A DNA stretch of 64,000 bases from Nitrospiraceae bacterium (lineage in GTDB: Bacteria > Nitrospirota > Nitrospiria > Nitrospirales > Nitrospiraceae), in contig CAKKRK010000064.1 of the NCBI GenBank assembly GCA_919902665.1, forward strand, positions 20,375 through 84,374. The letters are read 5' to 3'. Positions 27,425 through 37,125 of the stretch are shown piece by piece. The position numbers were made by a program, and so were the translations under genes. Position 1 is the first letter of the stretch. Each line of letters begins with the position of its first letter. The notes beneath the pieces are model-generated. The model did not search any database and was not told where the DNA came from. It was given only the letters and a program-made list of their open reading frames with translations.

Positions 27425-28702
27425 ATGCAAGAAATGAGTTGGGGCCTTGACCGCTTGCAAAGAGAAGCGAGACGAGCGGCAGGCTGGTTGGCCACGGCTT
27501 TGGGATTCACGATTCCCATTTGGGTTGTAGCGGACAGTATTCTTGTCATCCTACTTGTCGCCTGCTGGGGTGTCAGTGGAAAGTGGCGGGAACGAGGTCG
27601 TCGAGTTATTTCTAACCCCGTGGGGTTGAGCGCCTTGTTACTCTTTGGCTGGTTGCTCGTGGGAACTCTATGGGGGATGGGTTCGCTAGGGGAAAGAATG
27701 CTCGCGGTGAAGAAGTACGCTGATCTCCTACTCATTCCGCTGTTGGCTTCGATGGCGATTGATGCCCAAGAGCGTCATCGCGCGATTCTTGCTTTGGCGG
27801 CCTCGTTGATCGTGACATTGATGCTGTCTCTTGCCTTCAGTGGGGGGGGGCTTCCAGCCGGCTGGGTTATCAATTGTGATTCGTCCACCCCCTGTGCATT
27901 TCCCAAACCCACTACCTGTGATTCGTCCAACCCCTGTATATTTAAAAAGCACACTACACACAACATACTCATGGCATTCGGGGTGCTATTGTTCGGGGTG
28001 TTGGCCTGGAAATCCTCACGCCGATGGGTCCGATGGGGGTGGGCGGGGGCGTCATGCCTGGCGGCGGGCAATGTCTTATTGATGGTACAAGGCCGAACAG
28101 GGTATGTGGTGTTGGCCGGGCTTGCCATGGTGGCGTTCCATATGTATTTCGGGTGGCGAGGTATGGTGGCGGCGGTCGTCGCCATCAGTGTGACATTTTC
28201 GGCTGCCTATCAAGTCTCGACATCGTTCCATGATCGCGTCGACCTTGTCGCCACCGGTGTCGCGCAATGGAATCCCCAGACGGCTACGTACGATGGGGTT
28301 ACCGAGCGAATGGAATTTTTTCATTACACCGTCGAGATCATTCAGGATCATCCGCTGATGGGCGTCGGTACCGGAGGGTTTACGCAAGCCTACGCTCTAC
28401 ATGTGCAAAAACTTGGCCTGCCTGTCCCAACTCATCCGCACAATCAATATCTCCTGGTTATGGTGCAAGTCGGCATTGTCGGGTTCGGTCTGCTGTTTTG
28501 GCTCTTTGTCCAACAATGGCGATCGGCATTCCTTGTCGGGGATGCCAGCTACGGACTGCTTGCCAGAGGGTTGGTGGTCACGATCGCGATCGGCTGTCTT
28601 TTTCAACCCGCGCTCAATGACCATACCGAGAAACTGTTTTACTGCTTGTTTTCCGGTCTCATGTATTCCGGGACTGATCCGCAACCGGATGGCAGGACAT
28701 GA
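27425..28702 (+). CDS. waaL: O-antigen ligase (WaaL family) with poly-G tract and internal repeat
   Basis: 425 residues from ATG 27425 (TTG 27398 and ATG 27437 are alternatives). There are about ten membrane segments, and a large periplasmic loop near the C-terminus carries GVGTGGFTQAY and the THPHNQYLLVMVQVG motif with the His typical of Wzy_C/WaaL enzymes. It joins finished O-antigen to lipid A-core in the periplasm. Two oddities: nine G in a row at 27842-27850, and directly after it a tandem 14-codon duplication (CDSS[TN]PC...TT). The stop overlaps the next ATG. Confidence 0.85.
   Translation: MQEMSWGLDRLQREARRAAGWLATALGFTIPIWVVADSILVILLVACWGVSGKWRERGRRVISNPVGLSALLLFGWLLVGTLWGMGSLGERMLAVKKYADLLLIPLLASMAIDAQERHRAILALAASLIVTLMLSLAFSGGGLPAGWVINCDSSTPCAFPKPTTCDSSNPCIFKKHTTHNILMAFGVLLFGVLAWKSSRRWVRWGWAGASCLAAGNVLLMVQGRTGYVVLAGLAMVAFHMYFGWRGMVAAVVAISVTFSAAYQVSTSFHDRVDLVATGVAQWNPQTATYDGVTERMEFFHYTVEIIQDHPLMGVGTGGFTQAYALHVQKLGLPVPTHPHNQYLLVMVQVGIVGFGLLFWLFVQQWRSAFLVGDASYGLLARGLVVTIAIGCLFQPALNDHTEKLFYCLFSGLMYSGTDPQPDGRT
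27842..27850 (+). repeat. G9 homopolymer inside waaL
   Basis: Nine consecutive G encode three glycines in frame. It is the longest G run I noticed in the window. Such tracts can slip during replication and switch a gene on or off. Confidence 0.9.
27875..27958 (+). repeat. Tandem 42-nt (14-codon) repeat in waaL
   Basis: Two in-frame units, 27875-27916 and 27917-27958. Both start with TGTGATTCGTCCA and share CCCCTGT; they encode CDSSTPCAFPKPTT and CDSSNPCIFKKHTT. Each unit has two Cys, so the loop, probably periplasmic, could hold disulphides. The second half of the units has diverged. Confidence 0.9.
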
Positions 28703-29499
28703 GTATTTCGGTTTATATCATCGCCTATAACGAAGCGAAGAAGATCGCCGATACCATTAACAGTGTGCTGTGGGCCGACGAAATCATCGTGGCCGATTCT
28801 GCCAGCACCGACGAGACGGTGCGGATTGCACAGGACTTGGGAGCCCGCGTGGTCCAGGTTCCGTTTCATGGATTTGGCCATCTTCGAAATCAAGCCATTA
28901 AATCCTGTACGCATGAATGGATTTTCAGTCTCGATACGGATGAACAGTGCACGCCGGAGGTCCGTGACGAAGTTCTCATGATCCTTTCCGGAACTCCCGC
29001 GCACGACGCCTACCTTGTACCGAGGCGGAATTATTTCATGGGTCGCTGGATCAAGCATTCCGGCTGGTATCCGAATTTCCGGCAACCTCAATTATTCAGG
29101 AAAGGGTCGATGAAATACGTGGAGTCTCCCGTCCACGAGGGGTACGAATTACTGACTGCCAAACCGGTTGGTCGGTTGGGACATGCCATTTGGCAGATCC
29201 CGTTCAGGGATTTTGAGGAGGTTGTCAAGAAGGCCAATCGGTATTCGTCGCTTGGGGTCCTGAAGCTCGCTGATCAACGAGTGTCGATGGGGACCGCGTT
29301 GTTTCATGGCATCTGGTCGTTCCTCAAGCATTATGTCGCGAAGCGGGGGTTTCTGGACGGCTGGCCAGGCTTTGTCATTGCCTTCGGAAATTTTGAAGGA
29401 ACGTTTTATCGGTATGCCAAGCGGTTCGAGCAACAAGAGAAGTGGGCGCTTCCCAAACAAGCGCCTCTTCACCGCCGCGTCGACTCACCATCGAAATGA
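28699..29499 (+). CDS. Glycosyltransferase family 2 (WaaE/KdtX-like core glucosyltransferase)
   Basis: 266 residues. SVYIIAYNEAKKIADTINSV with WADEIIVADSASTDET, then FSLDTDEQ, are the GT-A motifs; FMGRWIKHSGWYPNFRQPQLFRKG is the hallmark of the WaaE/KdtX group. In enterobacteria these enzymes add glucose to heptose of the LPS inner core. A heptosyltransferase gene lies just downstream, supporting a core role. It overlaps both neighbours by ATGA. Confidence 0.87.
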   Translation: MSISVYIIAYNEAKKIADTINSVLWADEIIVADSASTDETVRIAQDLGARVVQVPFHGFGHLRNQAIKSCTHEWIFSLDTDEQCTPEVRDEVLMILSGTPAHDAYLVPRRNYFMGRWIKHSGWYPNFRQPQLFRKGSMKYVESPVHEGYELLTAKPVGRLGHAIWQIPFRDFEEVVKKANRYSSLGVLKLADQRVSMGTALFHGIWSFLKHYVAKRGFLDGWPGFVIAFGNFEGTFYRYAKRFEQQEKWALPKQAPLHRRVDSPSK

Positions 29500-30311
29500 A
29501 AACAACGGTGATTGTGACGACGTACAATCGTCCTGATGCGCTGGCGGTTGTATTGGAAGGCTACTGTGGCCAAAGCGATCAAGCGTTTGGGCTTGTAGTT
29601 GCAGATGACGGATCGAAAGAGGAGACCGCTGAGGTCGTGCGGCAATTTGTGCGGCGCGCACCATTCCCGCTGACGCATGTCTGGCACGAAGACCGCGGAT
29701 TTCGGGCCGCCGCCATCCGCAATCGCGCCGTCGCATCGACGGACGCCGACTATGTGGTGTTCACAGATGGTGACTGTGTCCCTTCGCGCCATTTCGTGCG
29801 TGTCCATAAGCAACTGGCTGAGCCAGGGTACTTCCTCGGATCGAATCGTGTGTTGCTCTCGGCTGGGTTGACGAGCCGTGTCCTGAACCAGCGGTTGCCG
29901 ATTCATGCGTGGAGAGGAGTCGATTGGATACAGTCCTGGTTTCGGCGCGAAGTCAATCGCGTACTTCCGCTGATACAACTGCCCGATGGTCCGTTTCGAA
30001 AATGGACACCGGATCGTTGGGAAGGCATCAAGACGTGCAACTTTTCTGCTTGGCGGGCCGACCTCATTCGTGTGAATGGATTGGACGAATCGTACGAAGG
30101 GTGGGGGTTAGAGGATTCCGACTTGGTCATTCGACTGCTCCATGCCGGAGTGAAGCATAAGAGCGCGCGCTTCGCCTCGACGGCGTTTCATTTATGGCAT
30201 CCCGAGCAGGATCGCATGAAACTACCAGCTAATCAGAAACGGTTGGAGGATCTGTTGCGGTCGACAACCGTGAGAGCCACCATTGGCCTAGATCAGGGTG
30301 GTGGTCTCTGA
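29496..30311 (+). CDS. Glycosyltransferase family 2 with galactosyltransferase-type C-terminus
   Basis: 271 residues from ATG 29496, which overlaps the upstream stop. TVIVTTYNRPDALAVVL and VADDGSKEET form the nucleotide-binding part, FTDGDCVPS carries the metal-binding acids, and NGLDESYEGWGLEDSDLVIRL is the C-terminal galactosyltransferase-type segment. The pattern resembles LPS core transferases next to heptosyltransferases. The acceptor is probably the core oligosaccharide. Confidence 0.87.
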   Translation: MKTTVIVTTYNRPDALAVVLEGYCGQSDQAFGLVVADDGSKEETAEVVRQFVRRAPFPLTHVWHEDRGFRAAAIRNRAVASTDADYVVFTDGDCVPSRHFVRVHKQLAEPGYFLGSNRVLLSAGLTSRVLNQRLPIHAWRGVDWIQSWFRREVNRVLPLIQLPDGPFRKWTPDRWEGIKTCNFSAWRADLIRVNGLDESYEGWGLEDSDLVIRLLHAGVKHKSARFASTAFHLWHPEQDRMKLPANQKRLEDLLRSTTVRATIGLDQGGGL

Positions 30312-31468
30312 TGTCGACCGACGAGGTGCTCTGTGATGAGAGTGCTGGTTATGAGATGAAGCGGGATATACGAAGCGTGCTGGTTGTGTGTACGCGTCGG
30401 ATCGGAGATGTCCTGTTGGCGACGCCGGTCGTGCGATCCCTCAAGCGTGCGTATCCCGAGGCAACCATCGACATGCTCGTGTTTGAAGGAACACAGGATG
30501 TGGTGGCCGCGAATCCCGACGTCCACCGAACTTTGGTGATTGCTGAACGTCCGCCGATTGGCCCTCATCTGGCACTGCTTTGTTCTCTCTGGCGTCGATA
30601 CGACCTCGCCCTGTCGGTCTTGGCTGGTGACCGTCCGACGTTTCATGCCTGGGCCGCGGGACGATATCGTATGGGCACGCTATTGGACGATAGGAAATCG
30701 TGGTGGAAACGAAGGCTGCTCCATGAATGGGTTCCTTTTGACAATCTCCATACCCATACCGTCGCCATGAATCTCCGGTTACTTGCGCCATTGCAGATCA
30801 AACCGTTTGGAACACCAGTCGTGAGTTGGACCCACGGGCACGAAGAATCCGTTCATCGCCTGTTTTCTCGAATACGCACTTCTCAGCGATACGCGGTGTT
30901 CCATGTCTCGCCCAAGTTTGCCTATAAGACCTGGACCGCCGAGGGGTGGGTGGCGCTTGGGCGGTGGTTGATCGACCAGGGGATGGCGGTGGTTGTGACA
31001 GGCATGGAATCAGCCGAGCAGAGGTATTGTGAACAGGTCCTCCACGGGTTGCCTGATGCGGTGAATCTCGTCGGTTTTCTGACGTTACCGGCGCTCGGCT
31101 ATCTCCTCAGCCGAGCGGTCCTTTATGTTGGAACGGATACGGCCGTCAGTCATATGGCAGCTGCGGTCGGTGTGCCGGCCGTGGTGCTGTTCGGACCGTC
31201 AAATCCGGTGAAGTGGGGACCCTGGCCAAAGGACTTCCCGGCAACAGCGCACAGTCCATGGCGCAAGCAGGGATCTCAGCGACAGGGGAATGTGTTTCTG
31301 ATTCAAGGAGAAGGCGATTGCGTGCCGTGCCTTGCTGAAGGCTGCGATCGCCACGTCAACAGTTTGAGTGACTGTCTCCAGCGAATGTCTGTGCATCGGG
31401 TCATCGAGGCCGTTGAAGCCATGCTCCGGGAGCGGGAGATCAACGCCGGAGTACCAACCGGCGTATGA
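30311..31468 (+). CDS. ADP-heptose:LPS heptosyltransferase family (GT9)
   Basis: 385 residues from ATG 30311 (TGATG overlap); ATG 30356, just before the conserved RSVLVVCTRRIGDVLLATPVV, is equally possible. The C-terminal GT-B domain has VGTDTAVSHMAAAVGVPAVVLFGPSNP, the ADP-heptose binding signature of WaaC/WaaF/WaaQ proteins. A CVPCLAEGCDRH stretch with three Cys lies near the end, in the place where related proteins also have cysteines. It transfers heptose to the LPS inner core in the cytoplasm. Confidence 0.87.
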   Translation: MSTDEVLCDESAGYEMKRDIRSVLVVCTRRIGDVLLATPVVRSLKRAYPEATIDMLVFEGTQDVVAANPDVHRTLVIAERPPIGPHLALLCSLWRRYDLALSVLAGDRPTFHAWAAGRYRMGTLLDDRKSWWKRRLLHEWVPFDNLHTHTVAMNLRLLAPLQIKPFGTPVVSWTHGHEESVHRLFSRIRTSQRYAVFHVSPKFAYKTWTAEGWVALGRWLIDQGMAVVVTGMESAEQRYCEQVLHGLPDAVNLVGFLTLPALGYLLSRAVLYVGTDTAVSHMAAAVGVPAVVLFGPSNPVKWGPWPKDFPATAHSPWRKQGSQRQGNVFLIQGEGDCVPCLAEGCDRHVNSLSDCLQRMSVHRVIEAVEAMLREREINAGVPTGV

Positions 31469-33363
31469 AACAGTCAGCCACGAAACTCTTCCATTCCCTC
31501 TCGAGTCGATTTGGAGATCGAGTACTCAGGTACCGGTCGATTCTCGTTATTGGTGTGGAACTGCTATTGATTTTCGCAGCGAACCTGACTGCCTTTGCGT
31601 TGCGATTCGATGCGGATGCTCCTCCCGAGTATCGGAGGATCATGTGGGATTTTATGCCTGCCGTGCTGCTGATGTACGGTGCCGGTTTGTGGGTGTTTGG
31701 GATTCAGCGAGGGCTCTGGAGATATGTCGATCTTCGCGATCTCTGGAGAATTCTACTAGCCGCATCGAGCAGCTCCGCGGTGTTTTATGGGGTGATCCAT
31801 CAACTTGGCGGCGTGACGCAGTATCCTCGATCCTTGATCATCCTGACGGGGCTGTTGACGGCGCTGTATTTAGCAGGGATCCGATTGGCTGTGCGGGGAT
31901 TCCGCGAGTGGATTCAGATATTTGATCCGGCCGCGCGCCGGGTTTTGATCGTCGGCGCAGGACATGCGGGTGAGCTGTTAGTCAGGGACATGTTGTACGA
32001 CGCGAATTATCGCTGCTGCCCTGTGGGGTTCGTTGATGATGATCCGATCAAGCGCAAGATGAACATTCATGGGATTCCTATTGTGGGAGTCATTTCTGAT
32101 ATCAAGAAGGCTGCCGAACGGCTGAACGTCGACGAGATCATTGTGGCCATTCCTTCCGGTTCCACAACCGTGAAGCAAAAGATTCTGGCTGCGTCAGAAG
32201 GTTGTTCAGTGCCGATCAAGACGTTACCCGATGTCAAGCAATTACTCGGTGATCCTGTCTCTCTTCAGCACGTGCGGCCGATGAGTCTGGAAGATTTGCT
32301 GCAGCGTGAGCCGATCCAGACGGATCGCCAAGAACTATATCCTCTCATATCTGGGAAGACGTTGCTCGTCACTGGAGCGGGAGGTTCGATCGGATCGGAA
32401 TTGTGCCGGCAGATCGCGCAGTACAATCCTCAGTCACTCGTCTTGTTCGAACGGTATGAAAATGCGCTTCATTCGCTCATGCTGGAGTTGAAGGCAGCGT
32501 TCCCAGCCGTGAAGATCCTCCCAGTTATCGGAGATGTCACGGTTCCCGACCGCGTGTCGGAGGTGTTCCAACAGGCCGGACCGGATATCGTGTTTCATGC
32601 TGCCGCACATAAGCATGTTCCACTGATGGAGCTGAATCCGAAGGAGGCGATTCGCAACAATGTTCTCGGGACCCGTGTGGTCGCTGAAGCTGCTCTGAAA
32701 GCAGGTGTGGATCGATTCGTCTTGATATCCACCGATAAGGCCGTGAATCCATCGAGCGTTATGGGAGCGACCAAGCGGATTGCCGAGCATGTGATGCAGG
32801 AGTTTCAGCGAACAGGCTTGACCAAGTTTACGGTTGTGCGGTTCGGCAATGTATTGGGGAGCAACGGGAGTGTGGTGCCGCTGTTTTCTGAGCAAATCCG
32901 GAAGGGCGGTCCGGTGACCGTGACTCATCCGGAGATCAAGCGATTTTTCATGACCATTCCGGAGGCGGTGCAGTTGGTGTTGCAGGCGAGTGTGATGGGG
33001 CAGGGTGGAGAGGTGTTCGTTCTTGATATGGGGGAACAAATCAAAGTCGTCGATCTGGCGAGAAATATGATCGTGCTGGCCGGTCTGGTCCCGGATAAGG
33101 ATATTCAGATAGTATTTGCCGGTTTGCGGCCAGGAGAAAAGTTGTACGAAGAACTATTTGAGGACAGTGTGCAAGTCGAGTCCACGACCCATCCCAAGAT
33201 CCATCGAGCTGTGGGGACCCCGGTTCCTGTGGGCGAGCTGAGCGAATGGGTGGAGTCGTTGCCGACGATGCTCCCGAAAAGCGACGAAGAAGAACTGCTT
33301 CAAGATCTCAAGCGGCTTGTGCCGAGTTTTCAGTCGGTCTCGGCTCAACAGGTGTCCCGATAG
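31465..33363 (+). CDS. Membrane UDP-N-acetylhexosamine 4,6-dehydratase (WbpM/CapD/PglF-like)
   Basis: 632 residues. About four N-terminal membrane segments come first. A first Rossmann region follows (RRVLIVGAGHAGELLVRDML, about 155-280), then the catalytic SDR domain with GAGGSIGSELCRQI. STDKAVNPSSVMGATKRIAE shows the Met-x3-Lys active site known for large WbpM-type enzymes instead of Tyr-x3-Lys. It converts UDP-GlcNAc to UDP-4-keto-6-deoxy-GlcNAc. That intermediate would feed the epimerase/reductase at 25005. Confidence 0.9.
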   Translation: MKQSATKLFHSLSSRFGDRVLRYRSILVIGVELLLIFAANLTAFALRFDADAPPEYRRIMWDFMPAVLLMYGAGLWVFGIQRGLWRYVDLRDLWRILLAASSSSAVFYGVIHQLGGVTQYPRSLIILTGLLTALYLAGIRLAVRGFREWIQIFDPAARRVLIVGAGHAGELLVRDMLYDANYRCCPVGFVDDDPIKRKMNIHGIPIVGVISDIKKAAERLNVDEIIVAIPSGSTTVKQKILAASEGCSVPIKTLPDVKQLLGDPVSLQHVRPMSLEDLLQREPIQTDRQELYPLISGKTLLVTGAGGSIGSELCRQIAQYNPQSLVLFERYENALHSLMLELKAAFPAVKILPVIGDVTVPDRVSEVFQQAGPDIVFHAAAHKHVPLMELNPKEAIRNNVLGTRVVAEAALKAGVDRFVLISTDKAVNPSSVMGATKRIAEHVMQEFQRTGLTKFTVVRFGNVLGSNGSVVPLFSEQIRKGGPVTVTHPEIKRFFMTIPEAVQLVLQASVMGQGGEVFVLDMGEQIKVVDLARNMIVLAGLVPDKDIQIVFAGLRPGEKLYEELFEDSVQVESTTHPKIHRAVGTPVPVGELSEWVESLPTMLPKSDEEELLQDLKRLVPSFQSVSAQQVSR

Positions 33364-33432
33364 GTGCTGCTACCATTGATCGACGTCATTCACGCCTCGT
33401 CCGATTGCGGCGCATAAGCTCATAAGAGGAAG

Positions 33433-34506
33433 ATGAGTATCCTGGTCACCGGCGGAGCCGGATTTATCGGCGCCAACTTCGTTCTCGACTGGCTGGCACA
33501 ACACGATGAGCTCATCATCAATCTTGATAAGCTCACCTATGCAGGGAATCTGGAGAATCTTGCCAGCGTGGACGGAGATGCACGGCATATCTTTGTGCGA
33601 GGCGATATCGGTGACACGGCACGTGTCGACCGACTGTTACACGAGCATCGACCTCGTGCCGTCATCAATTTTGCCGCTGAAAGCCATGTCGATCGCTCCA
33701 TCCACGGCCCTGGAGAATTCATTCAAACGAATATTGTGGGCACGTTTCACCTGCTTGAATCTGTGCATGCCTATTGGGATGCACTGGAAGGTGAATCCAA
33801 AGCGTACTTCCGTTTTCTACATGTGTCCACCGACGAAGTGTACGGCTCGTTAACAAAAGATGCGCCGGCCTTTAACGAAACGAGTCGTTACGAGCCCAAC
33901 AGCCCCTATTCGGCCAGCAAGGCGTCGAGTGATCATCTCGTGCGCGCGTACCATCACACCTACGGGCTGCCGGTACTCACAACCAACTGCTCCAATAACT
34001 ACGGCCCGTACCATTTCCCCGAAAAACTCATCCCGCTGGTTATCCACAATGCGCTGGCTGGCAAAGCCTTGCCTCTTTACGGTGACGGCCAACAAATCCG
34101 TGACTGGCTCTATGTCAAAGACCACTGCAGCGCCATACGCCGGGTGCTCGAAGCGGGACGTGTGGGTGAAACCTATAACGTCGGTGGCATGAATGAAAAA
34201 GCTAATCTCGAGGTTGTTCATGCTCTCTGCGACATTCTGGATGAACTTGCTCCACCAGCGACAAGCCACTTATCCCTGACCAGTTACCGATCCCTGATCA
34301 CCTTCGTGAAAGATCGTCCCGGTCACGATCGCCGCTATGCGATGGACACGAGCAAGCTTGAACGCGAACTGGGCTGGAGGCCTCGAGAGACGTTTGACAC
34401 TGGCATCCGTAAGACGGTCGTGTGGTATCTGGCGAATCAGCGCTGGGTGACCAACGTGACGAGTGGTGCATACCGCGAGTGGGTCAGTCGACACTATGGT
34501 GCCTGA
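33433..34506 (+). CDS. rfbB: dTDP-glucose 4,6-dehydratase
   Basis: 357 residues. [12 protein letters not shown] binds [12 protein letters not shown] contains the catalytic Thr-Asp-Glu set, and [23 protein letters not shown] has Tyr-x3-Lys. [18 protein letters not shown] is diagnostic for RmlB/RfbB. It converts dTDP-glucose to dTDP-4-keto-6-deoxyglucose. The order here is rfbB-rfbD-rfbA, with rfbC absent. Confidence 0.95.
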   Translation: MSILVTGGAGFIGANFVLDWLAQHDELIINLDKLTYAGNLENLASVDGDARHIFVRGDIGDTARVDRLLHEHRPRAVINFAAESHVDRSIHGPGEFIQTNIVGTFHLLESVHAYWDALEGESKAYFRFLHVSTDEVYGSLTKDAPAFNETSRYEPNSPYSASKASSDHLVRAYHHTYGLPVLTTNCSNNYGPYHFPEKLIPLVIHNALAGKALPLYGDGQQIRDWLYVKDHCSAIRRVLEAGRVGETYNVGGMNEKANLEVVHALCDILDELAPPATSHLSLTSYRSLITFVKDRPGHDRRYAMDTSKLERELGWRPRETFDTGIRKTVVWYLANQRWVTNVTSGAYREWVSRHYGA

Positions 34507-34511
34507 ATAGG

Positions 34512-35408
34512 ATGAGGATCCTCGTAACTGGCAAACATGGTCAGGTTGGTTTTGAATTGCAGCGAGCCCTAGCTCCCGTCGGTGAAGTCTGTGCTGTGGA
34601 TCAGCTGGAATGTGATTTGTCTGATGCCGCGGCGCTTCGTGCATTAGTGCGGTCGTTCAAACCTCACGTGATCGTCAATCCGGCAGCATATACTGCAGTG
34701 GACAAAGCAGAATCAGAGCCTGAGCTTGCCCATGCCATCAATGCTGTCGCTCCTGGAGTGATGGGAGAAGAAGCAGCCAAAGGGAATGCATGGGTTGTCC
34801 ATTATTCGACCGACTACGTCTTCGATGGCACCAAGTTGGGTGCCTATGCTGAAGAGGATCTGACGAACCCCCTCAGTATCTATGGGCGAACCAAACGTGA
34901 TGGCGAGATCGCGCTCCAAGCAAGTGGTGCTCGACACGTGATCTTTCGAACAAGCTGGGTGGTTGGGGCGCACGGCAGCAATTTTGCTAAAACTATTCTG
35001 CGATTGGCTGTGGAACGAGAAAGCTTGAATGTGGTGGCTGATCAACATGGTGCGCCAACGTCTGCCGCTTTATTAGCTGATGTGACGGCTCATTTGATTC
35101 GGCAAGGGCAGCATGAGGGAGACGAAGACTTTCCCTTTGGTTTGTATCATCTTGTGGCTAGCGGGGAGACGAACTGGTGTGACTATGCTCGGTTTGTCGT
35201 GTCGGAGGCCCTCGCCCTCGGTAAGTCGCTCAAGCTCTCGCCGGATTCCATCCGTGCGATTCCTTCATCGGACTATCCTACTGCCGCCACACGTCCTTCT
35301 AATTCACGAATGGATACTGGCAAGTTGCGTAGGACCTTTGGTTTTGAGTTGCCTGATTGGCAAAGTGGTATTCGACACATTCTTCAACAAGTTGTGGTGA
35401 AACCATGA
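34512..35408 (+). CDS. rfbD: dTDP-4-dehydrorhamnose reductase
   Basis: 298 residues from ATG 34512. [39 protein letters not shown] and YGRTKRDGE (Tyr-x3-Lys) are typical RmlD motifs, followed by [13 protein letters not shown]. It performs the last reduction to dTDP-L-rhamnose. It needs the 3,5-epimerase RfbC, which is not encoded in this window. Its last codon overlaps the rfbA start. Confidence 0.93.
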   Translation: MRILVTGKHGQVGFELQRALAPVGEVCAVDQLECDLSDAAALRALVRSFKPHVIVNPAAYTAVDKAESEPELAHAINAVAPGVMGEEAAKGNAWVVHYSTDYVFDGTKLGAYAEEDLTNPLSIYGRTKRDGEIALQASGARHVIFRTSWVVGAHGSNFAKTILRLAVERESLNVVADQHGAPTSAALLADVTAHLIRQGQHEGDEDFPFGLYHLVASGETNWCDYARFVVSEALALGKSLKLSPDSIRAIPSSDYPTAATRPSNSRMDTGKLRRTFGFELPDWQSGIRHILQQVVVKP

Positions 35409-36292
35409 TCGCACGCAAAGGCATCATCCTCGCTGGTGGAACAGGGAGCCGCTTGCATCCGGCCACACTCGCGATCAGCAAACAATTGTTGCCGGTGTTT
35501 GACAAGCCGATGATCTATTACCCGCTCAGCACGCTCATGCTGGCCGGGATTCGGGACATCCTCATTATCTCCACGCCCCAGGATACCCCTCGGTTTGAAC
35601 AGCTTCTGGGAAGCGGGAACCAGTGGGGGTTGAATATTCACTATGCTGTACAGCCATCTCCCGATGGTCTTGCGCAAGCGTTCATCATCGGAGAATCCTT
35701 CATCGGAGATGATCTTTCAGCCCTGGTATTGGGCGATAACATCTTTTATGGCCATGATTTTCATCGATTGCTGGACAATGCGATGATCCGCACCGAAGGC
35801 GCGAGCGTGTTTGCGTACCATGTGCAGGATCCGGAGCGCTACGGGGTTGTCGATTTCGATTTAGGAGGAAAGGTCCGTTCACTGGAAGAAAAACCCAAAC
35901 AACCGAAATCCAACTATGCCGTAACCGGTCTCTACTTCTACGATCAACAGGTGGTTGACCTGGCCAAAAGCCTGAGACCTTCCCTACGAGGTGAATTGGA
36001 GATTACGGACCTGAACCGCATTTACCTGGAACAAGGACAGCTGAATGTCGAAGTCATGGGCCGAGGCTATGCTTGGCTGGATACTGGGACCCATGAATCG
36101 CTGCTCGACGCCAGCCAGTTTATTGCCACACTGGAAAACCGGCAAGGCTTAAAGGTGGCGTGTCCGGAAGAAATCGCCTACAGGCAACAGTGGATTAACG
36201 CTGCCCAATTGATAGCACTCGCGCAGCCATTGGCTAAGAATGGCTACGGGCAATACCTGCTGCGGGTGCTTGAAGAAAAGCTGTTTTCTTGA
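35405..36292 (+). CDS. rfbA: Glucose-1-phosphate thymidylyltransferase
   Basis: 295 residues from ATG 35405, overlapping the rfbD stop. [32 protein letters not shown] is the RmlA nucleotide-binding start with the GGxGxRL loop and the substrate-contacting lysines; [11 protein letters not shown] and [20 protein letters not shown] follow as in all RmlA proteins. It makes dTDP-glucose from dTTP and Glc-1-P. It closes the rfbBDA operon; a promoter-like sequence for kdsC follows. Confidence 0.95.
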   Translation: MIARKGIILAGGTGSRLHPATLAISKQLLPVFDKPMIYYPLSTLMLAGIRDILIISTPQDTPRFEQLLGSGNQWGLNIHYAVQPSPDGLAQAFIIGESFIGDDLSALVLGDNIFYGHDFHRLLDNAMIRTEGASVFAYHVQDPERYGVVDFDLGGKVRSLEEKPKQPKSNYAVTGLYFYDQQVVDLAKSLRPSLRGELEITDLNRIYLEQGQLNVEVMGRGYAWLDTGTHESLLDASQFIATLENRQGLKVACPEEIAYRQQWINAAQLIALAQPLAKNGYGQYLLRVLEEKLFS

Positions 36293-36495
36293 TGCAATCA
36301 ACTTGATGAAGCACCCATAAAGTGTGACTCCCCGAACCCGAAGTTTGTGGTGGAGATCGCTGGTGTTTCTTCAAGAGTATCAATCTGCAAATTAGAAGGG
36401 CCAGGGGGACTGTAGATTTTGTGCGGTGTAACCACCCTGTTCGGTCAATAACGTGATGCTTGTCTCGCTGTGGACCGGCTGGTCATGTTTTTATT

Positions 36496-36523
36496 TTGCA
36501 ATGTCCTGCCTGTCGGGTATGAT
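36496..36523 (+). promoter_or_regulatory. Candidate sigma70-type promoter before kdsC
   Basis: TTGCAA at 36496-36501 (4 of 6 to TTGACA) and TATGAT at 36518-36523 (5 of 6 to TATAAT) are 16 bp apart. They lie in the 236-nt gap after rfbA, which holds no gene I can support. Transcription would start near 36530, which argues against the TTG start at 36529 and for the one at 36562. Confidence 0.45.
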
Positions 36524-36561
36524 AGGTTTTGTCGAAGCTTCTCTGTGTAGGTCTCTTAGTC

Positions 36562-37116
36562 TTGGCGATTAAACCCACAACACGAAACTCCGCAAGCCGG
36601 TGGCCGTCCCGCACTCTACTCAAAGGGATCCGTCTATTTGCCACGGATGTGGACGGAGTGCTTACCGATGCCGGCATGTACTATTCCGAATCGGGCGATG
36701 AATGGAAAAAGTTCAACACCCGAGATGGAATGGGGATCAAACTGCTGCAGAGGGCCGGCCTCATTACGGCAATTGTGACGCAAGAACGAACCAGGCTGGT
36801 TGCTCGACGGGCGGAAAAACTTGCCATCCCTGAGTTGCATCAAGGAGTCATGGACAAGTTGTCGGTGATTCGTGATATGGCCACGCGACATGGCCTCTCT
36901 CTCAGGGAAGTCGCGTATATTGGTGATGATGTCAACGACATTGAGGCATTGCAGGCAGTGGGATTCTCAGCAGCTCCGGCGGATGGGCTTCCACAAGTCT
37001 TGAAGGTCGTCGACTACGTATGTCGACAGAAGGGTGGGGAGGGGGCGGTGAGGGAACTCGCAGAAATGATACTCCTTTCTCATCCTGGGTCGAAGAACAC
37101 GAACAAGTGGCGTTGA
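36562..37116 (+). CDS. kdsC: 3-deoxy-D-manno-octulosonate 8-phosphate phosphatase (KdsC, HAD family)
   Basis: 184 residues if the TTG at 36562 is used; TTG 36529 is an alternative and there is no early ATG. ATDVDGVLTDAGMYYSESG is the HAD motif I (DxDG) of KdsC-type phosphatases, TRDGMGIKLLQRAG and VTQERTRLVARRAEKL follow, and YIGDDVNDIEAL is motif IV. It dephosphorylates KDO-8-P in lipid A-core synthesis. It lies 9 nt before manC and may share its transcript. Confidence 0.87.
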   Translation: MAIKPTTRNSASRWPSRTLLKGIRLFATDVDGVLTDAGMYYSESGDEWKKFNTRDGMGIKLLQRAGLITAIVTQERTRLVARRAEKLAIPELHQGVMDKLSVIRDMATRHGLSLREVAYIGDDVNDIEALQAVGFSAAPADGLPQVLKVVDYVCRQKGGEGAVRELAEMILLSHPGSKNTNKWR

Positions 37117-37125
37117 GAGGGAGGC

